Translations under genes and position numbers: made by a program
Notes under the pieces: generated by a model
The model's input: the letters and a program-made list of their open reading frames with translations, nothing else
Databases searched by the model: none
What the model was told of the DNA's origin: nothing
Source: Alcaligenaceae bacterium
GTDB taxonomy: Bacteria; Pseudomonadota; Gammaproteobacteria; Burkholderiales; Burkholderiaceae_B
NCBI GenBank assembly: GCA_013416405.1
Contig: JACCET010000011.1
Coordinates: 1 to 64,000, forward strand
Length of the DNA: 64,000 nucleotides
Reading direction: 5' to 3'
Part shown: one piece after another, positions 35,584 through 44,159 of the stretch
Layout: every line of letters starts with the position of its first letter
Numbering within the stretch: the first letter of the stretch is position 1

Positions 35584-35694
35584 ATGACACCCGAACAACG
35601 CCGCAAGAATCGCAATACAGGTATCGCACTGCTGATCGTCGTGATCGCAGTCATCGCCTGGACCTTCTGGCGTGGCGGGTCTCTGGGCGGATGA
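35584..35694 (+). CDS. cytochrome oxidase small assembly protein
   Basis: A 36-residue protein read from ATG 35584 with one membrane helix (TGIALLIVVIAVIAWTFW) after a basic head (PEQRRKNR). Small proteins of this form occur directly after coxA in many beta-proteobacteria and are annotated as oxidase assembly proteins. It lies ten bases after the coxA stop and five before the next gene. Confidence 0.75.
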   Translation: MTPEQRRKNRNTGIALLIVVIAVIAWTFWRGGSLGG

Positions 35695-35698
35695 AGCA

Positions 35699-35926
35699 AT
35701 GACCGAAGACATCAGAAAACTTTCGCGCCGCAAGCTGAATTTCTTTCAAACACTGAAGGCAGTGGCGTGGGGGTTTTTCGGCGTGCGCAAGGGCAAGGGC
35801 TATACCCAAGACATCGATAGCCTTAATCCGGTGCATCTGATCATTGCCGGCCTGATTGCAACGTTGGTGTTCGTAGTGGGGTTGGTACTGGCGGCCCGTT
35901 GGTTCATTGGTTATTTCACAAACTAA
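35699..35926 (+). CDS. DUF2970 membrane protein
   Basis: A 75-residue protein from ATG 35699. An amphipathic N-terminus (KLNFFQTLKAVAWGFFGVRKG) is followed by one membrane helix (LIIAGLIATLVFVVGLVLAA). DUF2970 proteins are found in cytochrome oxidase operons of beta- and gamma-proteobacteria; the function is unknown, though the N-terminal part recalls a helper for assembly. In many relatives ctaG (Cox11) is its neighbour; here coxC follows after 36 bases instead. Confidence 0.8.
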   Translation: MTEDIRKLSRRKLNFFQTLKAVAWGFFGVRKGKGYTQDIDSLNPVHLIIAGLIATLVFVVGLVLAARWFIGYFTN

Positions 35927-35962
35927 TAATATTTTCTATTCAATAATTCGCAGGAGAACACC

Positions 35963-36838
35963 ATGAGTGCAGGACACATGGCTCAGGGCAAAGAGGCACC
36001 TTACTACTACGTGCCCGCCGAATCAGTCCATCCCGTACGAGCAAGTATTTCCTTGCTCATGACGCTGCTGGGCGCCGCGCTTTGGATCAACAGCTATGCG
36101 GTAGGTTTCTGGCTTTTCATCGTCGGCATACTCTGTCTGTTCGTCGTGCTATATGGGTGGTTTGGCGATGCCATTCGCGAATCCGAAAGCGGCATCAACA
36201 GCGTGCGGGTCGACCACTCCTATCGCTGGAGCATGGCCTGGTTCATTTTTTCCGAGGTCATGTTCTTTGCGGCATTCTTCGGCTCGCTCTGGTATGCCCG
36301 CGAAGTCACCACCCCATGGCTCAGCGACCTTGATCACCAGAGCATGTTATGGCCCAACTTCACCGGCACCTGGCCCAACCTGGGTCCAGCAGGCGTAGTG
36401 CCCGAGTTCAAGACGGTTGGCCCCTTCTGGCTGCCCACCATCAACACGGCTCTGCTGCTTACTTCGGGCCTGACCCTGACGATTTCCCACCACGCGATGC
36501 GTGCCAGCCACCGCGGCAAGGCCATCTTCTGGCTGGCCGCTACCGTAATCCTGGGCTTCGCCTTTGTGGCCTGCCAGGCTTACGAATACCATCACGCCTA
36601 TCAAGATCTGAACCTGCGCTTCGATTCGGGTGCCTACGGCGCACTGTTTTACATGCTTACAGGCTTCCACGGCTTTCACGTCATTCTGGGTGCCACCTTC
36701 CTGACCGTCATTTTGTTCCGCCTGATTCGTGGTCACTTCACGGCCGACAACCATTTCGGTTTCGAGGGTGCAGCATGGTACTGGCACTTTGTTGACGTGG
36801 TCTGGCTGGGTCTGTACTTGTTCGTGTATTGGTTCTAG
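35963..36838 (+). CDS. coxC: cytochrome c oxidase subunit III
   Basis: A 291-residue membrane protein with seven helices. Characteristic stretches are WSMAWFIFSEVMFFAAFFGS, the acidic lipid/proton-path residue region CQAYEYHHA, and FHGFHVILGATF and WYWHFVDVVWLGLYLFVYW at the C-terminus. Subunit III stabilises subunit I during turnover and supports proton uptake. AGGAGA precedes its start. It is the last gene before a strong terminator. Confidence 0.97.
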   Translation: MSAGHMAQGKEAPYYYVPAESVHPVRASISLLMTLLGAALWINSYAVGFWLFIVGILCLFVVLYGWFGDAIRESESGINSVRVDHSYRWSMAWFIFSEVMFFAAFFGSLWYAREVTTPWLSDLDHQSMLWPNFTGTWPNLGPAGVVPEFKTVGPFWLPTINTALLLTSGLTLTISHHAMRASHRGKAIFWLAATVILGFAFVACQAYEYHHAYQDLNLRFDSGAYGALFYMLTGFHGFHVILGATFLTVILFRLIRGHFTADNHFGFEGAAWYWHFVDVVWLGLYLFVYWF

Positions 36839-36894
36839 GCCCGTGCTGCCCTAGCACAGCAAGCGCCCCATGGTTGGTAGAACATGGTGGCGCC

Positions 36895-36918
36895 GCCCCC
36901 GGAAGGGGGCTCTTTTTT
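36895..36918 (+). terminator. intrinsic terminator of the cox operon
   Basis: GCCCCC (36895-36900), loop GGAA and GGGGGC (36905-36910) form a perfect GC stem, followed by TCTTTTTT. It lies 57 bases after the coxC stop. This is a classical rho-independent terminator and closes the coxB-coxC unit. Confidence 0.92.
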
Positions 36919-37033
36919 ACATAGGGTTTAATTCCATTTCTAAATCAATTGTGAACGCGAAGGCAAAGCGCAGACATTACTAGCGTAAGGCCAGCGATGC
37001 CGACAAAGTGCACGGTTGATTTAGACATGAAAT

Positions 37034-37240
37034 TCAGCGCGCGATAATTCCGGTGCTTTGTATCCAGCCCATATGGTGGGCGAACAGCACGAACAAAAAC
37101 AGGGCAATCGACAAACCTATACGTACAGTCAGTGCATTGACCGTACGGTTGGTGCCCCCCTTGTCGCGCATAAGGTATACCAGCGCAGAAACCAGGCTTC
37201 CGATAATCCCCAGGAAAGCTAGGATCACGATATAACGCAT
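37034..37240 (-). CDS. DUF2909 twin-transmembrane protein
   Basis: A 68-residue protein. ATG 37240 has GGAGG in front; the frame can extend to 37291 but without support. Two helices are separated by a short positively charged loop (LIMRDKGGTNR-type turn; here YLMRDKGGTNRTVNALTVR). It belongs to the small DUF2909 family found beside SURF1 and cox genes in beta-proteobacteria. The function is unknown. It is divergent from the SURF1 gene. Confidence 0.82.
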   Translation of the reverse strand: MRYIVILAFLGIIGSLVSALVYLMRDKGGTNRTVNALTVRIGLSIALFLFVLFAHHMGWIQSTGIIAR

Positions 37241-37276
37241 TGTTTGGCCTCCGGTTAAACCTACAATTTTACAGAT

Positions 37277-38071
37277 ATGGCACGCCCGCACACTATTTTT
37301 CGCACTTTGCTTGCCCTGCTTTTGCTGGGTATCATGGCGTTCGTGTGTATATCGTTGGGAAATTGGCAGTTAGATCGCGCCGCCCAGCGCATCGCCATCA
37401 AGCAGGAAATTGATACCGGGCGCAACAGCCCACCTTTGCACATCACCCCCAGCACGCCAGCACAGGCCCTGACACCATGGCGCCCTGCCAGCGCCCAAGG
37501 CATCTGGCAACACGACCTGACCGTGCTGCTGGAGAACCGGAACCATCAGGGCCGGCCAGGCTACTGGGTGGCCACCCCGTTGATCTTGGCGGGCACCCGC
37601 GACACGGCGGTTCTGGTATTGCGCGGTTGGCTGCCGCGCCCTGCTTCCCTGGAACAGCCCTTGCCACCCATTGCGGCTCCGGGCGGCGAGCAGACTGTTA
37701 CTGGCGAGTTGTTGGCCAGGGTGCCCAGGCTGTACGAACTCAGTAGCGCCACGCAATTGCCCACAAACTTACCCGACCCGGTACAGCCACTGCCCCGAGT
37801 GCAGAATCTGGCCCTGGACGATTACGCGGCCGCAACTGGCTTAAAATTCATACCTATGGTCCTGGCACAAACAGCCGATGCCGCTCCAGAACGCAATGGT
37901 ACGGAACCAGGAACCCCACTACTGCGCGAGTGGCCTGAACCGTCCCTGGACGCCGACAAGAACAAGGGTTATGCCCTGCAATGGTTTGGTTTTGCCACCA
38001 TTGCCATCGTGGCCTGCCTGGTCATCATTTGGCGTGCTCTGCGCCGCCGTGGCAAGCCGAAAACTTTTTAA
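37277..38071 (+). CDS. SURF1-family cytochrome oxidase biogenesis protein
   Basis: A 264-residue membrane protein with one helix at each end (TLLALLLLGIMAFVCISLGNW; FGFATIAIVACLVIIWRAL) around a periplasmic domain. The GNWQLDRA motif after the first helix, GYWVATPL and VLRGWLPR are typical SURF1 elements. SURF1 helps insert haem a into subunit I. It opens a second, closely spaced assembly-gene run: SURF1, SCO-like, ctaA, ctaB, SCO. Confidence 0.92.
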   Translation: MARPHTIFRTLLALLLLGIMAFVCISLGNWQLDRAAQRIAIKQEIDTGRNSPPLHITPSTPAQALTPWRPASAQGIWQHDLTVLLENRNHQGRPGYWVATPLILAGTRDTAVLVLRGWLPRPASLEQPLPPIAAPGGEQTVTGELLARVPRLYELSSATQLPTNLPDPVQPLPRVQNLALDDYAAATGLKFIPMVLAQTADAAPERNGTEPGTPLLREWPEPSLDADKNKGYALQWFGFATIAIVACLVIIWRALRRRGKPKTF

Positions 38072-38080
38072 GGAACTCTC

Positions 38081-38725
38081 GTGGTCAGCAATACTTCCGT
38101 CACACCCAATCAAACACGCCGCCCTCGCTCGATGTGGCCGCTGTATCTGATTGTGATCATGTGCCTGGCACCCGTGGTGTTTGCCTTGTTGGCCTACTAC
38201 GTACCCGCGCTGGGCCTGCGTCCGGTCGACCACAACAACTACGGCAAACTGATACAGCCGCAACGTCCCTTGCCCGATGCCGCCGCCCTGCCTTTGCGCA
38301 CACTGGACGGCCAGCCCTTTGATCTGGCCAGCCTCGATGGAAAATGGATACTGGTCACCGCCGATAGTGGCGCCTGCCCCGAGTCCTGCGTCAGAAAGCT
38401 GTTTATTTTGCGTAATTCGCATGCCAGCCAAGGCAAAGAGGTCGAGCGCCTGGCCCGCGTATGGTTCATTACCGACAACCAAGAGATTCCCGAGCAGATC
38501 ATGGAAGCTTACAGGGGCACGAACATGTTGCGCGTGGATCCAGCGCAGCTCGCCGCCTACCTGGCACCGCAGGCCAGCGCCGCCGAACGTGAAGCCGCAC
38601 TGCGCGCACCCATGTGGATCATAGATCCGCTGGGCAATCTGATGATGCAGTTCCCCGCCGACGCCGAACCCACGTCCGTGCGCGACGACATCCGCAAGCT
38701 GCTGCGCAACTCGCGCATAGGTTAG
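38081..38725 (+). CDS. membrane-anchored SCO/thioredoxin-like oxidase assembly protein
   Basis: A 214-residue protein starting at GTG 38081 with AAGGA six bases upstream. It has one N-terminal helix (residues 20-42) and then a thioredoxin-like domain with C99-PES-C103, as in the CxxxC copper site of SCO proteins. No histidine like the third copper ligand of SCO is present in the second half. It is therefore either a thiol-disulfide protein keeping CuA cysteines reduced or a diverged copper chaperone. It lies between SURF1 and ctaA. Confidence 0.82.
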   Translation: MVSNTSVTPNQTRRPRSMWPLYLIVIMCLAPVVFALLAYYVPALGLRPVDHNNYGKLIQPQRPLPDAAALPLRTLDGQPFDLASLDGKWILVTADSGACPESCVRKLFILRNSHASQGKEVERLARVWFITDNQEIPEQIMEAYRGTNMLRVDPAQLAAYLAPQASAAEREAALRAPMWIIDPLGNLMMQFPADAEPTSVRDDIRKLLRNSRIG

Positions 38726-38736
38726 GGCCTAACCAC

Positions 38737-39765
38737 ATGAGCCTGCAGAACGCTACACAGCGCATGATGGCGCGCTATCGAAAGCTGGTTTTCGCGACCT
38801 GGTTCCTGACGCTGGATCTGATCATGTTCGGCGCCTTCGTACGCCTGACCGATTCGGGCCTGGGCTGCCCGGACTGGCCGGGGTGTTACGGCAAGATCAC
38901 GCCCATAGGGGCCAGCAGCCACATCGAGGAAGCACTGCAAGCCATGCCTTATGGGGCGGTCAGCTTTTCGAAAGCCTGGATAGAGATGATCCACCGCTAC
39001 GTGGGCTCGCTGCTGGGCTTGATGATTATCGGCATTGTCTACCTGGCCTGGCGCTATCGCCGGGAGCTGGGCCATACGCCGCGTCTGGCCATCGTCACAC
39101 TTGTGGCCGTCTGTATTCAGGGCGCTTTCGGCGCCTGGACTGTCACTCATCAGCTCATGCCCATAGTGGTCACCACTCACTTGCTGGGTGGCATGACGCT
39201 GCTGGCACTCATGACGTGGCTGGCTGCACGCGAGAAAACCCATACGCTTGTGCCTACACAAGCCAGGCGATGGCTGCCCTGGATGGCAGGGGGGCTGGCA
39301 CTGCTCTTTGCACAGATCGCCCTGGGTGGCTGGGTCAGTACCAATTACGCGGCCCTGGCCTGCATGGACTTCCCCACTTGTCACGGGCAGTGGCTCCCCG
39401 AGATGGATTTCGAAGGCGGATATTCATTGATACGCGGTCTGGGCCTGCTGCCATCGGGCGAGATGATTTCCCAATACGCACTAACCGCCATACACTGGAC
39501 CCATCGCAACTTTGCCTTTCTGGTATTTGCCTATCTGGGCGTGCTGGGCTGGAAGCTGCGACACGTACCCGGCCTGGAAGGGCCCGTGCGACTCATGTTG
39601 CTTCTGCTGCTGGCGCAACTGCTGACCGGCCTGACCACCATCTTCTTTCAGTGGCCCTTGCTGATCGCCGTGTTGCACAATGGCGGCGCCGCCGGCCTGG
39701 TGCTGGCCAGTGTCACTCTTGTGCTGCGCCTTTCCGGCGCACAACCGACTAAAATACCGGCATGA
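38737..39765 (+). CDS. ctaA: haem A synthase (COX15/CtaA family)
   Basis: A 342-residue protein with eight membrane helices. ATG 38737 follows the previous stop by 11 bases; a longer frame into that gene is a shadow. Motifs: [22 protein letters not shown], the haem-ligand IHRYVGS and a second-half [11 protein letters not shown] Cys pair in the middle ([12 protein letters not shown]) matches the redox-active extracellular pair. It oxidises haem O to haem A for CoxA. Confidence 0.95.
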   Translation: MSLQNATQRMMARYRKLVFATWFLTLDLIMFGAFVRLTDSGLGCPDWPGCYGKITPIGASSHIEEALQAMPYGAVSFSKAWIEMIHRYVGSLLGLMIIGIVYLAWRYRRELGHTPRLAIVTLVAVCIQGAFGAWTVTHQLMPIVVTTHLLGGMTLLALMTWLAAREKTHTLVPTQARRWLPWMAGGLALLFAQIALGGWVSTNYAALACMDFPTCHGQWLPEMDFEGGYSLIRGLGLLPSGEMISQYALTAIHWTHRNFAFLVFAYLGVLGWKLRHVPGLEGPVRLMLLLLLAQLLTGLTTIFFQWPLLIAVLHNGGAAGLVLASVTLVLRLSGAQPTKIPA

Positions 39766-40652
39766 CAACGATTTCCGCTCCCACACAGAATATTTTCCGG
39801 CAGTATCTCGTGCTGACCAAGCCACGAGTTACCCAATTGGCCGTGTTCTGTGCCGTAATCGGCATGTTTCTGGCCAGCCCCGGGCTACCCGACCTGGGCA
39901 TCGTGGTTGCCGCCACGGTGGGTATCTGGCTGCTGGCGGCGGCGGCCTTTGCCGTGAACTGCCTTATAGAACAGGAAATCGATTCGCGTATGCTGCGCAC
40001 AGCACGGCGCGGCACCGCTCGCGGCACCATCAGCAACACGCAAGTTATCATGCTGTCGGGCCTGCTGGGTGGCCTGGGCATGGTAGTGCTGTACCATTTG
40101 GTGAACCCGCTGACTATGTGGCTGACCTTTGCCACTTTTGTTGGCTATGCCATTATCTACACAATCATTCTTAAGCCCCTGACCCCACAGAACATTGTGA
40201 TCGGTGGCCTATCGGGCGCCATGCCGCCAGCGTTGGGCTGGGCCGCCGTGGCCAATGCCGTGCCGGCCGAGTCCTGGGTGCTGGTCCTTATCATATTTAT
40301 CTGGACACCACCCCATTTCTGGGCACTGGCGCTGTATCGCAACAACGATTACGCCAAGGCCGGCCTGCCCATGTTGCCCGTAACGCACGGCAAGCAGTTC
40401 ACGCGCCTGCATATCCTGTTGTACAGCTTTGTGTTGTTTGCCGCCACGCTGCTGCCTTATGTGGTGCGCATGAGCGGCCTGTTTTACCTGTGCGCGGCTG
40501 TGGTGCTTAGTGGCATGTTCATTGCGTATGCCTGGCGCCTGTACAAAGTCTATTCCGACGAACTGTCGCGTAAGCTGTTTCGTTTTTCAATTTTGTATCT
40601 GGCTCTGCTTTTTGGCGCCCTGCTGATCGATCACTGGATCAGGCTGATCTGA
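39762..40652 (+). CDS. ctaB: haem O synthase (protohaem IX farnesyltransferase)
   Basis: A 296-residue UbiA-superfamily membrane protein overlapping ctaA by four bases. The first allylic-diphosphate motif is [19 protein letters not shown] (N-x4-E...D form usual in beta-proteobacteria), and the second region is [16 protein letters not shown]. It attaches a farnesyl chain to haem B, feeding CtaA. About nine hydrophobic segments are visible, and the length is normal. Confidence 0.95.
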   Translation: MTTISAPTQNIFRQYLVLTKPRVTQLAVFCAVIGMFLASPGLPDLGIVVAATVGIWLLAAAAFAVNCLIEQEIDSRMLRTARRGTARGTISNTQVIMLSGLLGGLGMVVLYHLVNPLTMWLTFATFVGYAIIYTIILKPLTPQNIVIGGLSGAMPPALGWAAVANAVPAESWVLVLIIFIWTPPHFWALALYRNNDYAKAGLPMLPVTHGKQFTRLHILLYSFVLFAATLLPYVVRMSGLFYLCAAVVLSGMFIAYAWRLYKVYSDELSRKLFRFSILYLALLFGALLIDHWIRLI

Positions 40653-40672
40653 CCTCATTTTCCGGAATTTTT

Positions 40673-41275
40673 ATGTCTGTGTTTTCAAGCAAGCGTCGTA
40701 CTGTATTGTCTGCTGTGGCCCTAATTGGGCTTGCGCCCGTGCTGAGTGCATGCGGTAAAAAAGAGCTGACGTTCATAGGCTCCGACATCACCGGCACCAA
40801 ACTTGGCCAAGACATGGCCATGGTCGACGGCACTGGCCAGGTTCGCACGCTGGCCGATTACAAAGGCAAGGTCGTACTGGTATTTTTTGGCTTTACCCAA
40901 TGCCCCGACGTCTGCCCCACCGCCATGGCCGAGCTGGCCCAGGCCATGGAGCTGCTGGGCGACGATGCGTCTAAGGTACAGGTACTGATGGTCAGTGTGG
41001 ATCCCGCACGCGACACACCTGAAATTCTGTCGGCCTATGTATCGGCCTTCCATCCCAACTTTGTCGGTCTGACTGGCACACCTGAACAACTTAGCAACAC
41101 TGCGAAGTCATTCAAGGCCTACTACGCCAAATCGCCTGGCCCTACACCCGATCAATACTCCATGGATCACGCTTCGTCTTTTTACCTTATCGACACCGAA
41201 GGTGAAGCTCGGGTTCTGATCAGCGGTAATGCCTCGGCACAGGACATTACCAGCGATATTCAGCAGTTGCTGTAG
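40673..41275 (+). CDS. SCO-family copper chaperone lipoprotein
   Basis: A 200-residue protein with a lipobox (APVLSAC, Cys27), so it is probably a periplasmic lipoprotein anchored in the membrane. The copper ligands are C77-PDV-C81 and H166 (MDHASSFYLID), the full SCO set. SCO proteins load CuA of subunit II. It ends the assembly run and converges with the antiporter gene, eight bases away. Confidence 0.94.
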   Translation: MSVFSSKRRTVLSAVALIGLAPVLSACGKKELTFIGSDITGTKLGQDMAMVDGTGQVRTLADYKGKVVLVFFGFTQCPDVCPTAMAELAQAMELLGDDASKVQVLMVSVDPARDTPEILSAYVSAFHPNFVGLTGTPEQLSNTAKSFKAYYAKSPGPTPDQYSMDHASSFYLIDTEGEARVLISGNASAQDITSDIQQLL

Positions 41276-41283
41276 GCGGACAA

Positions 41284-43812
41284 TTATTTCAGATCAGGCA
41301 AAGGCTCATGCTGCCGCTCTCCAGACTGAAATTCCTGCCAGACAGTCAGTGCACGCAAACGCTGTTTGGCTATCGTTTCCACTGTTTCCCTTAGCACGGG
41401 ATCGCGATCGAGCAATGTGTTCAGATCCTTTTCCTGCAACATAAGCAGCCGGCTATAACCCAGCGAAGTCGCCTTGGCTTCGAACTCGGTATCTGTCAGC
41501 AAGGCCATTTCGCCAAACATTTCACCCGTACCCAGCTCCACCGTGGTGCCATCGGGCAAATGCAGGGTAACGGCTCCGGAAGCCACGATATACATCGCCC
41601 GACTGCGTCCTATCCGCATGCTTATATACTGATTGGGTACCGCCAGACGCGGCTTGAGCAGCTTGCTGATGGCGGCCGATGCTTCGGGCGACAGGTCTTG
41701 AAACAAGGGGATATTACCCACCAGTTCCCTTGCGCTCATGGTGATATCCAGAGGAGGGTGTTTCTGCACATGCCCCCAGCGCAGATCGATTTGCTTGACC
41801 AGGTCGGCATACATTTCGCCCGTGAGCAGGGACTGGGACAACATATCGCGATAACGCAAACGTTCCAGTGCGCGGGCGATACGTCCCAGGTAGGCTTCCT
41901 GCAGCCATTGCGCGAAAACGGGGTACTGCAGATTCATGGCCTGCAAGGCGTTTTCCAGCAGCACCAGCCTGTGCCTGTGCGCATCGATAATAATGCCGGT
42001 GGCCTCCGGGCCCAGCAAGGGCTGCAGCTCTTTCTGGGCAAAGCGTATCAATTGCTGCGCCACCGAGCGCTTGCACATCAGATTGGTAAACCGCTTGGAC
42101 AGCTCATTTCTGAGCCATGCCTGAAAGCCGAACAGATAATGCACCCTTAACGCCAGCCGAAAGCCTGCCGAATAGCGCAAATCGGCCGCAATGGCCGCTT
42201 CAAAGCCCTTCAGGCCACCTGCGCGCACCGCATCGCTCAGGCGCTCAGCCCTGGCCAGCAAGGACTCAGCGGTACGCCAGTCGACCACTTGCGCCTTCAG
42301 CGTGTCAAAGAACAACTCTTCTTCGCGGGCGGCCACCACCGCCAGGCCCATCGATACTTTTTCATCCAGAGAAAGCTGCGCCAGTTCTCCGCCATCCACG
42401 CTGGCCAGGGTTGCATCGAATACTGATTGCACCCTTGTCCGGGCATCTTGCCCAATATGATCATATTGGGCAATTTCGTCTGTTTTTCCACGCAATTCTT
42501 CCAGAGCCACCACCACCGCCTGATTGCGTAAAGTACGCTCGAACGGTGTCAGTTGATTCAGCCCCAGGCGGCTGATCAGCTTTCTAAGACTGACGCCATT
42601 AATGAACAAAGTCATCAGTACAAAGCCCGTGGTGGCAACGGCAATAAACTGCCGCGTCTCGTAAGGAACATTATGCTGTTCGGTTACAGCCAGTGCCAGG
42701 GCCAGCGATACGGCGCCCCGCAGCCCGCCCCACCACATCACAATGCGGTAGGCCGGACTGACGGTCGTACCAAAGCGGGTAAGGCCCAGCAAGGGCAGCA
42801 CGCCAAAAACCATCAAGGCACGGGCCAATAGCGTTACGGCAAAAACCAGCAATACCAATAAAATTTGTGTCCAGGTGATATCCACCATCATGCGGGGTAT
42901 CAGCATCGCCGCAAAAATGAAAATCAAGGAGTTGGCCCAGAATCCAAACTGTGACCAGGAACTGGATAGCTGCTCGAACGTGGCGGGTGACATACGGGTA
43001 CGACCACTGGACCCTACCACCAGGCCGGCAATGACCGTGGCTACCACACCCGAAACACCCAGATAATGCTCGGAAATATAAAAGGTCAGGTAGGCCAGGG
43101 CGATGGTCAGGGTGATTTCAGCAGTGGGCCAGCCTCGCAGCCAGATGAACAGGCTGCAAGCCAATCGGCCCATCAGAAAGCCCGCCACACCCCCGCCAAT
43201 AAAACTGAACACAAAGCTGTAGAACACCTTACCGGTCGATAAGGCGCCACCACCCGCCAGAACAGTCAGCAATACCGAGTACAGGGCTATGGATGCCGCA
43301 TCATTGAATAGCGACTCGCCCTCTACCAGCGTGGTCAGGCGCTTGGGCGCCCCCACTTCGCGAAACACACCTACAACGGCCACGGGGTCGGTCGTTGCCA
43401 CGATGGCGCCCAGCATCAAACACACGGCCAGGCTATAGCCAGACGCCGCGCTGATCGAGAAACCTACCGCTATCGTGCAGACCACCACGGCCACGATCGC
43501 CATCATCAGGATGGGGCCTATGTCGTCGAGCAGCCGCCGTACATTGATTGCCAGGGAGGTTTCGAATAATAGAATGGGCAAAAAAACAAATAGAAAGGTT
43601 TCTGACGAAACCTCGAAATCCTGCAGTGAATCCAGAAAGTCGGATACGACCAGAGGCGCCCAACCGTGCACATGAATAATCAGACCCAGCACAAAACCGA
43701 CAATGGCCAGCAGCACAGAGTAGGGCAAACGCAAGCGGCCCGCCAGCGGCGGCATGAACGACACCAGGGCCAGCAAGCCGGCCAAGCCAAAAACCAGGTG
43801 TCCTATCTGCAT
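41284..43812 (-). CDS. CPA1-type sodium/proton antiporter with C-terminal cyclic-nucleotide-binding domain
   Basis: An 842-residue protein. ATG 43812 has AAGGA eight bases upstream; the frame continues to 44067 without support. About 12 helices (residues 1-420) include FLFVFLPILLFETSLAI, the ATTDPVAVVG ion-binding segment and LVEGESLFNDA. A long cytoplasmic helical region follows, and residues about 700-820 form a cNMP-binding domain (TGEMFGEMALLTD). It resembles eukaryotic NHE/SOS1-type layouts. It exchanges Na+ or K+ for H+, probably gated by a cyclic nucleotide. Confidence 0.9.
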   Translation of the reverse strand: MQIGHLVFGLAGLLALVSFMPPLAGRLRLPYSVLLAIVGFVLGLIIHVHGWAPLVVSDFLDSLQDFEVSSETFLFVFLPILLFETSLAINVRRLLDDIGPILMMAIVAVVVCTIAVGFSISAASGYSLAVCLMLGAIVATTDPVAVVGVFREVGAPKRLTTLVEGESLFNDAASIALYSVLLTVLAGGGALSTGKVFYSFVFSFIGGGVAGFLMGRLACSLFIWLRGWPTAEITLTIALAYLTFYISEHYLGVSGVVATVIAGLVVGSSGRTRMSPATFEQLSSSWSQFGFWANSLIFIFAAMLIPRMMVDITWTQILLVLLVFAVTLLARALMVFGVLPLLGLTRFGTTVSPAYRIVMWWGGLRGAVSLALALAVTEQHNVPYETRQFIAVATTGFVLMTLFINGVSLRKLISRLGLNQLTPFERTLRNQAVVVALEELRGKTDEIAQYDHIGQDARTRVQSVFDATLASVDGGELAQLSLDEKVSMGLAVVAAREEELFFDTLKAQVVDWRTAESLLARAERLSDAVRAGGLKGFEAAIAADLRYSAGFRLALRVHYLFGFQAWLRNELSKRFTNLMCKRSVAQQLIRFAQKELQPLLGPEATGIIIDAHRHRLVLLENALQAMNLQYPVFAQWLQEAYLGRIARALERLRYRDMLSQSLLTGEMYADLVKQIDLRWGHVQKHPPLDITMSARELVGNIPLFQDLSPEASAAISKLLKPRLAVPNQYISMRIGRSRAMYIVASGAVTLHLPDGTTVELGTGEMFGEMALLTDTEFEAKATSLGYSRLLMLQEKDLNTLLDRDPVLRETVETIAKQRLRALTVWQEFQSGERQHEPLPDLK

Positions 43813-43946
43813 CGTTGCGTTCCTTGTCCGCATGTCATTCACGGAAACCCAAGGATATCGCTTTTTTTCCGTTTCGACCCATGAAAACGCTTTTTCTTCG
43901 ATAGGCGCAGCCTGGACCCGCAGGAGTGCGCCCCTGGGCGCACCAT

Positions 43947-43975
43947 AAAAAATGGGACACCCGTAGGTGTCCCAT
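43947..43975 (-). terminator. intrinsic terminator downstream of rpoH
   Basis: ATGGGACACC (43952-43961), loop CGTA and GGTGTCCCAT (43966-43975) form a perfect ten-base stem. On the minus strand it is followed by TTTTT (43951-43947). It ends transcription coming from rpoH, or from a small RNA in this gap, before the antiporter gene. Confidence 0.88.
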
Positions 43976-43980
43976 AAAAA

Positions 43981-44066
43981 CGTCCGCTTCAAAAGGGAGG
44001 GGAAGAGGAGAAGCCGAAGCGGACGCTGAACCCTGCCTCGCGCATCGTAGGCAGACACAGGGTTCA
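43981..44066 (-). ncRNA. candidate small RNA or structured rpoH 3' UTR
   Basis: CGTCCGCTTC (43981-43990) pairs with GAAGCGGACG (44016-44025), and TGAACCCTG (44027-44035) pairs with CAGGGTTCA (44058-44066), with an inner GCCT/AGGC stem. Both lie directly upstream of the minus-strand terminator at 43947-43975. The purine-rich loop of the first hairpin (AAAAGGGAGGGGAAGAGGAG) could bind pyrimidine-rich or anti-SD sequences. No promoter could be identified. Confidence 0.4.
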
Positions 44067-44159
44067 TTTAAATTAGTCAGGCCGCAACAGAATAAGTTCT
44101 ATTGTCGGCGGCCCAAGGTGTAAAAGAATTTATCAGCAGCCCATAGGCCGAACCGGATC

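Larger units (their letters stand above)
43813..44159 (-). other. structured non-coding region between rpoH and the antiporter gene
   Basis: The 347 bases hold no gene but have three stable hairpins in a row: a terminator (43947-43975), a stem with ten-base arms (43981-43990 with 44016-44025) and another with nine-base arms (44027-44035 with 44058-44066). The arrangement may be the 3' untranslated region of rpoH or a separate small RNA. Confidence 0.55.
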
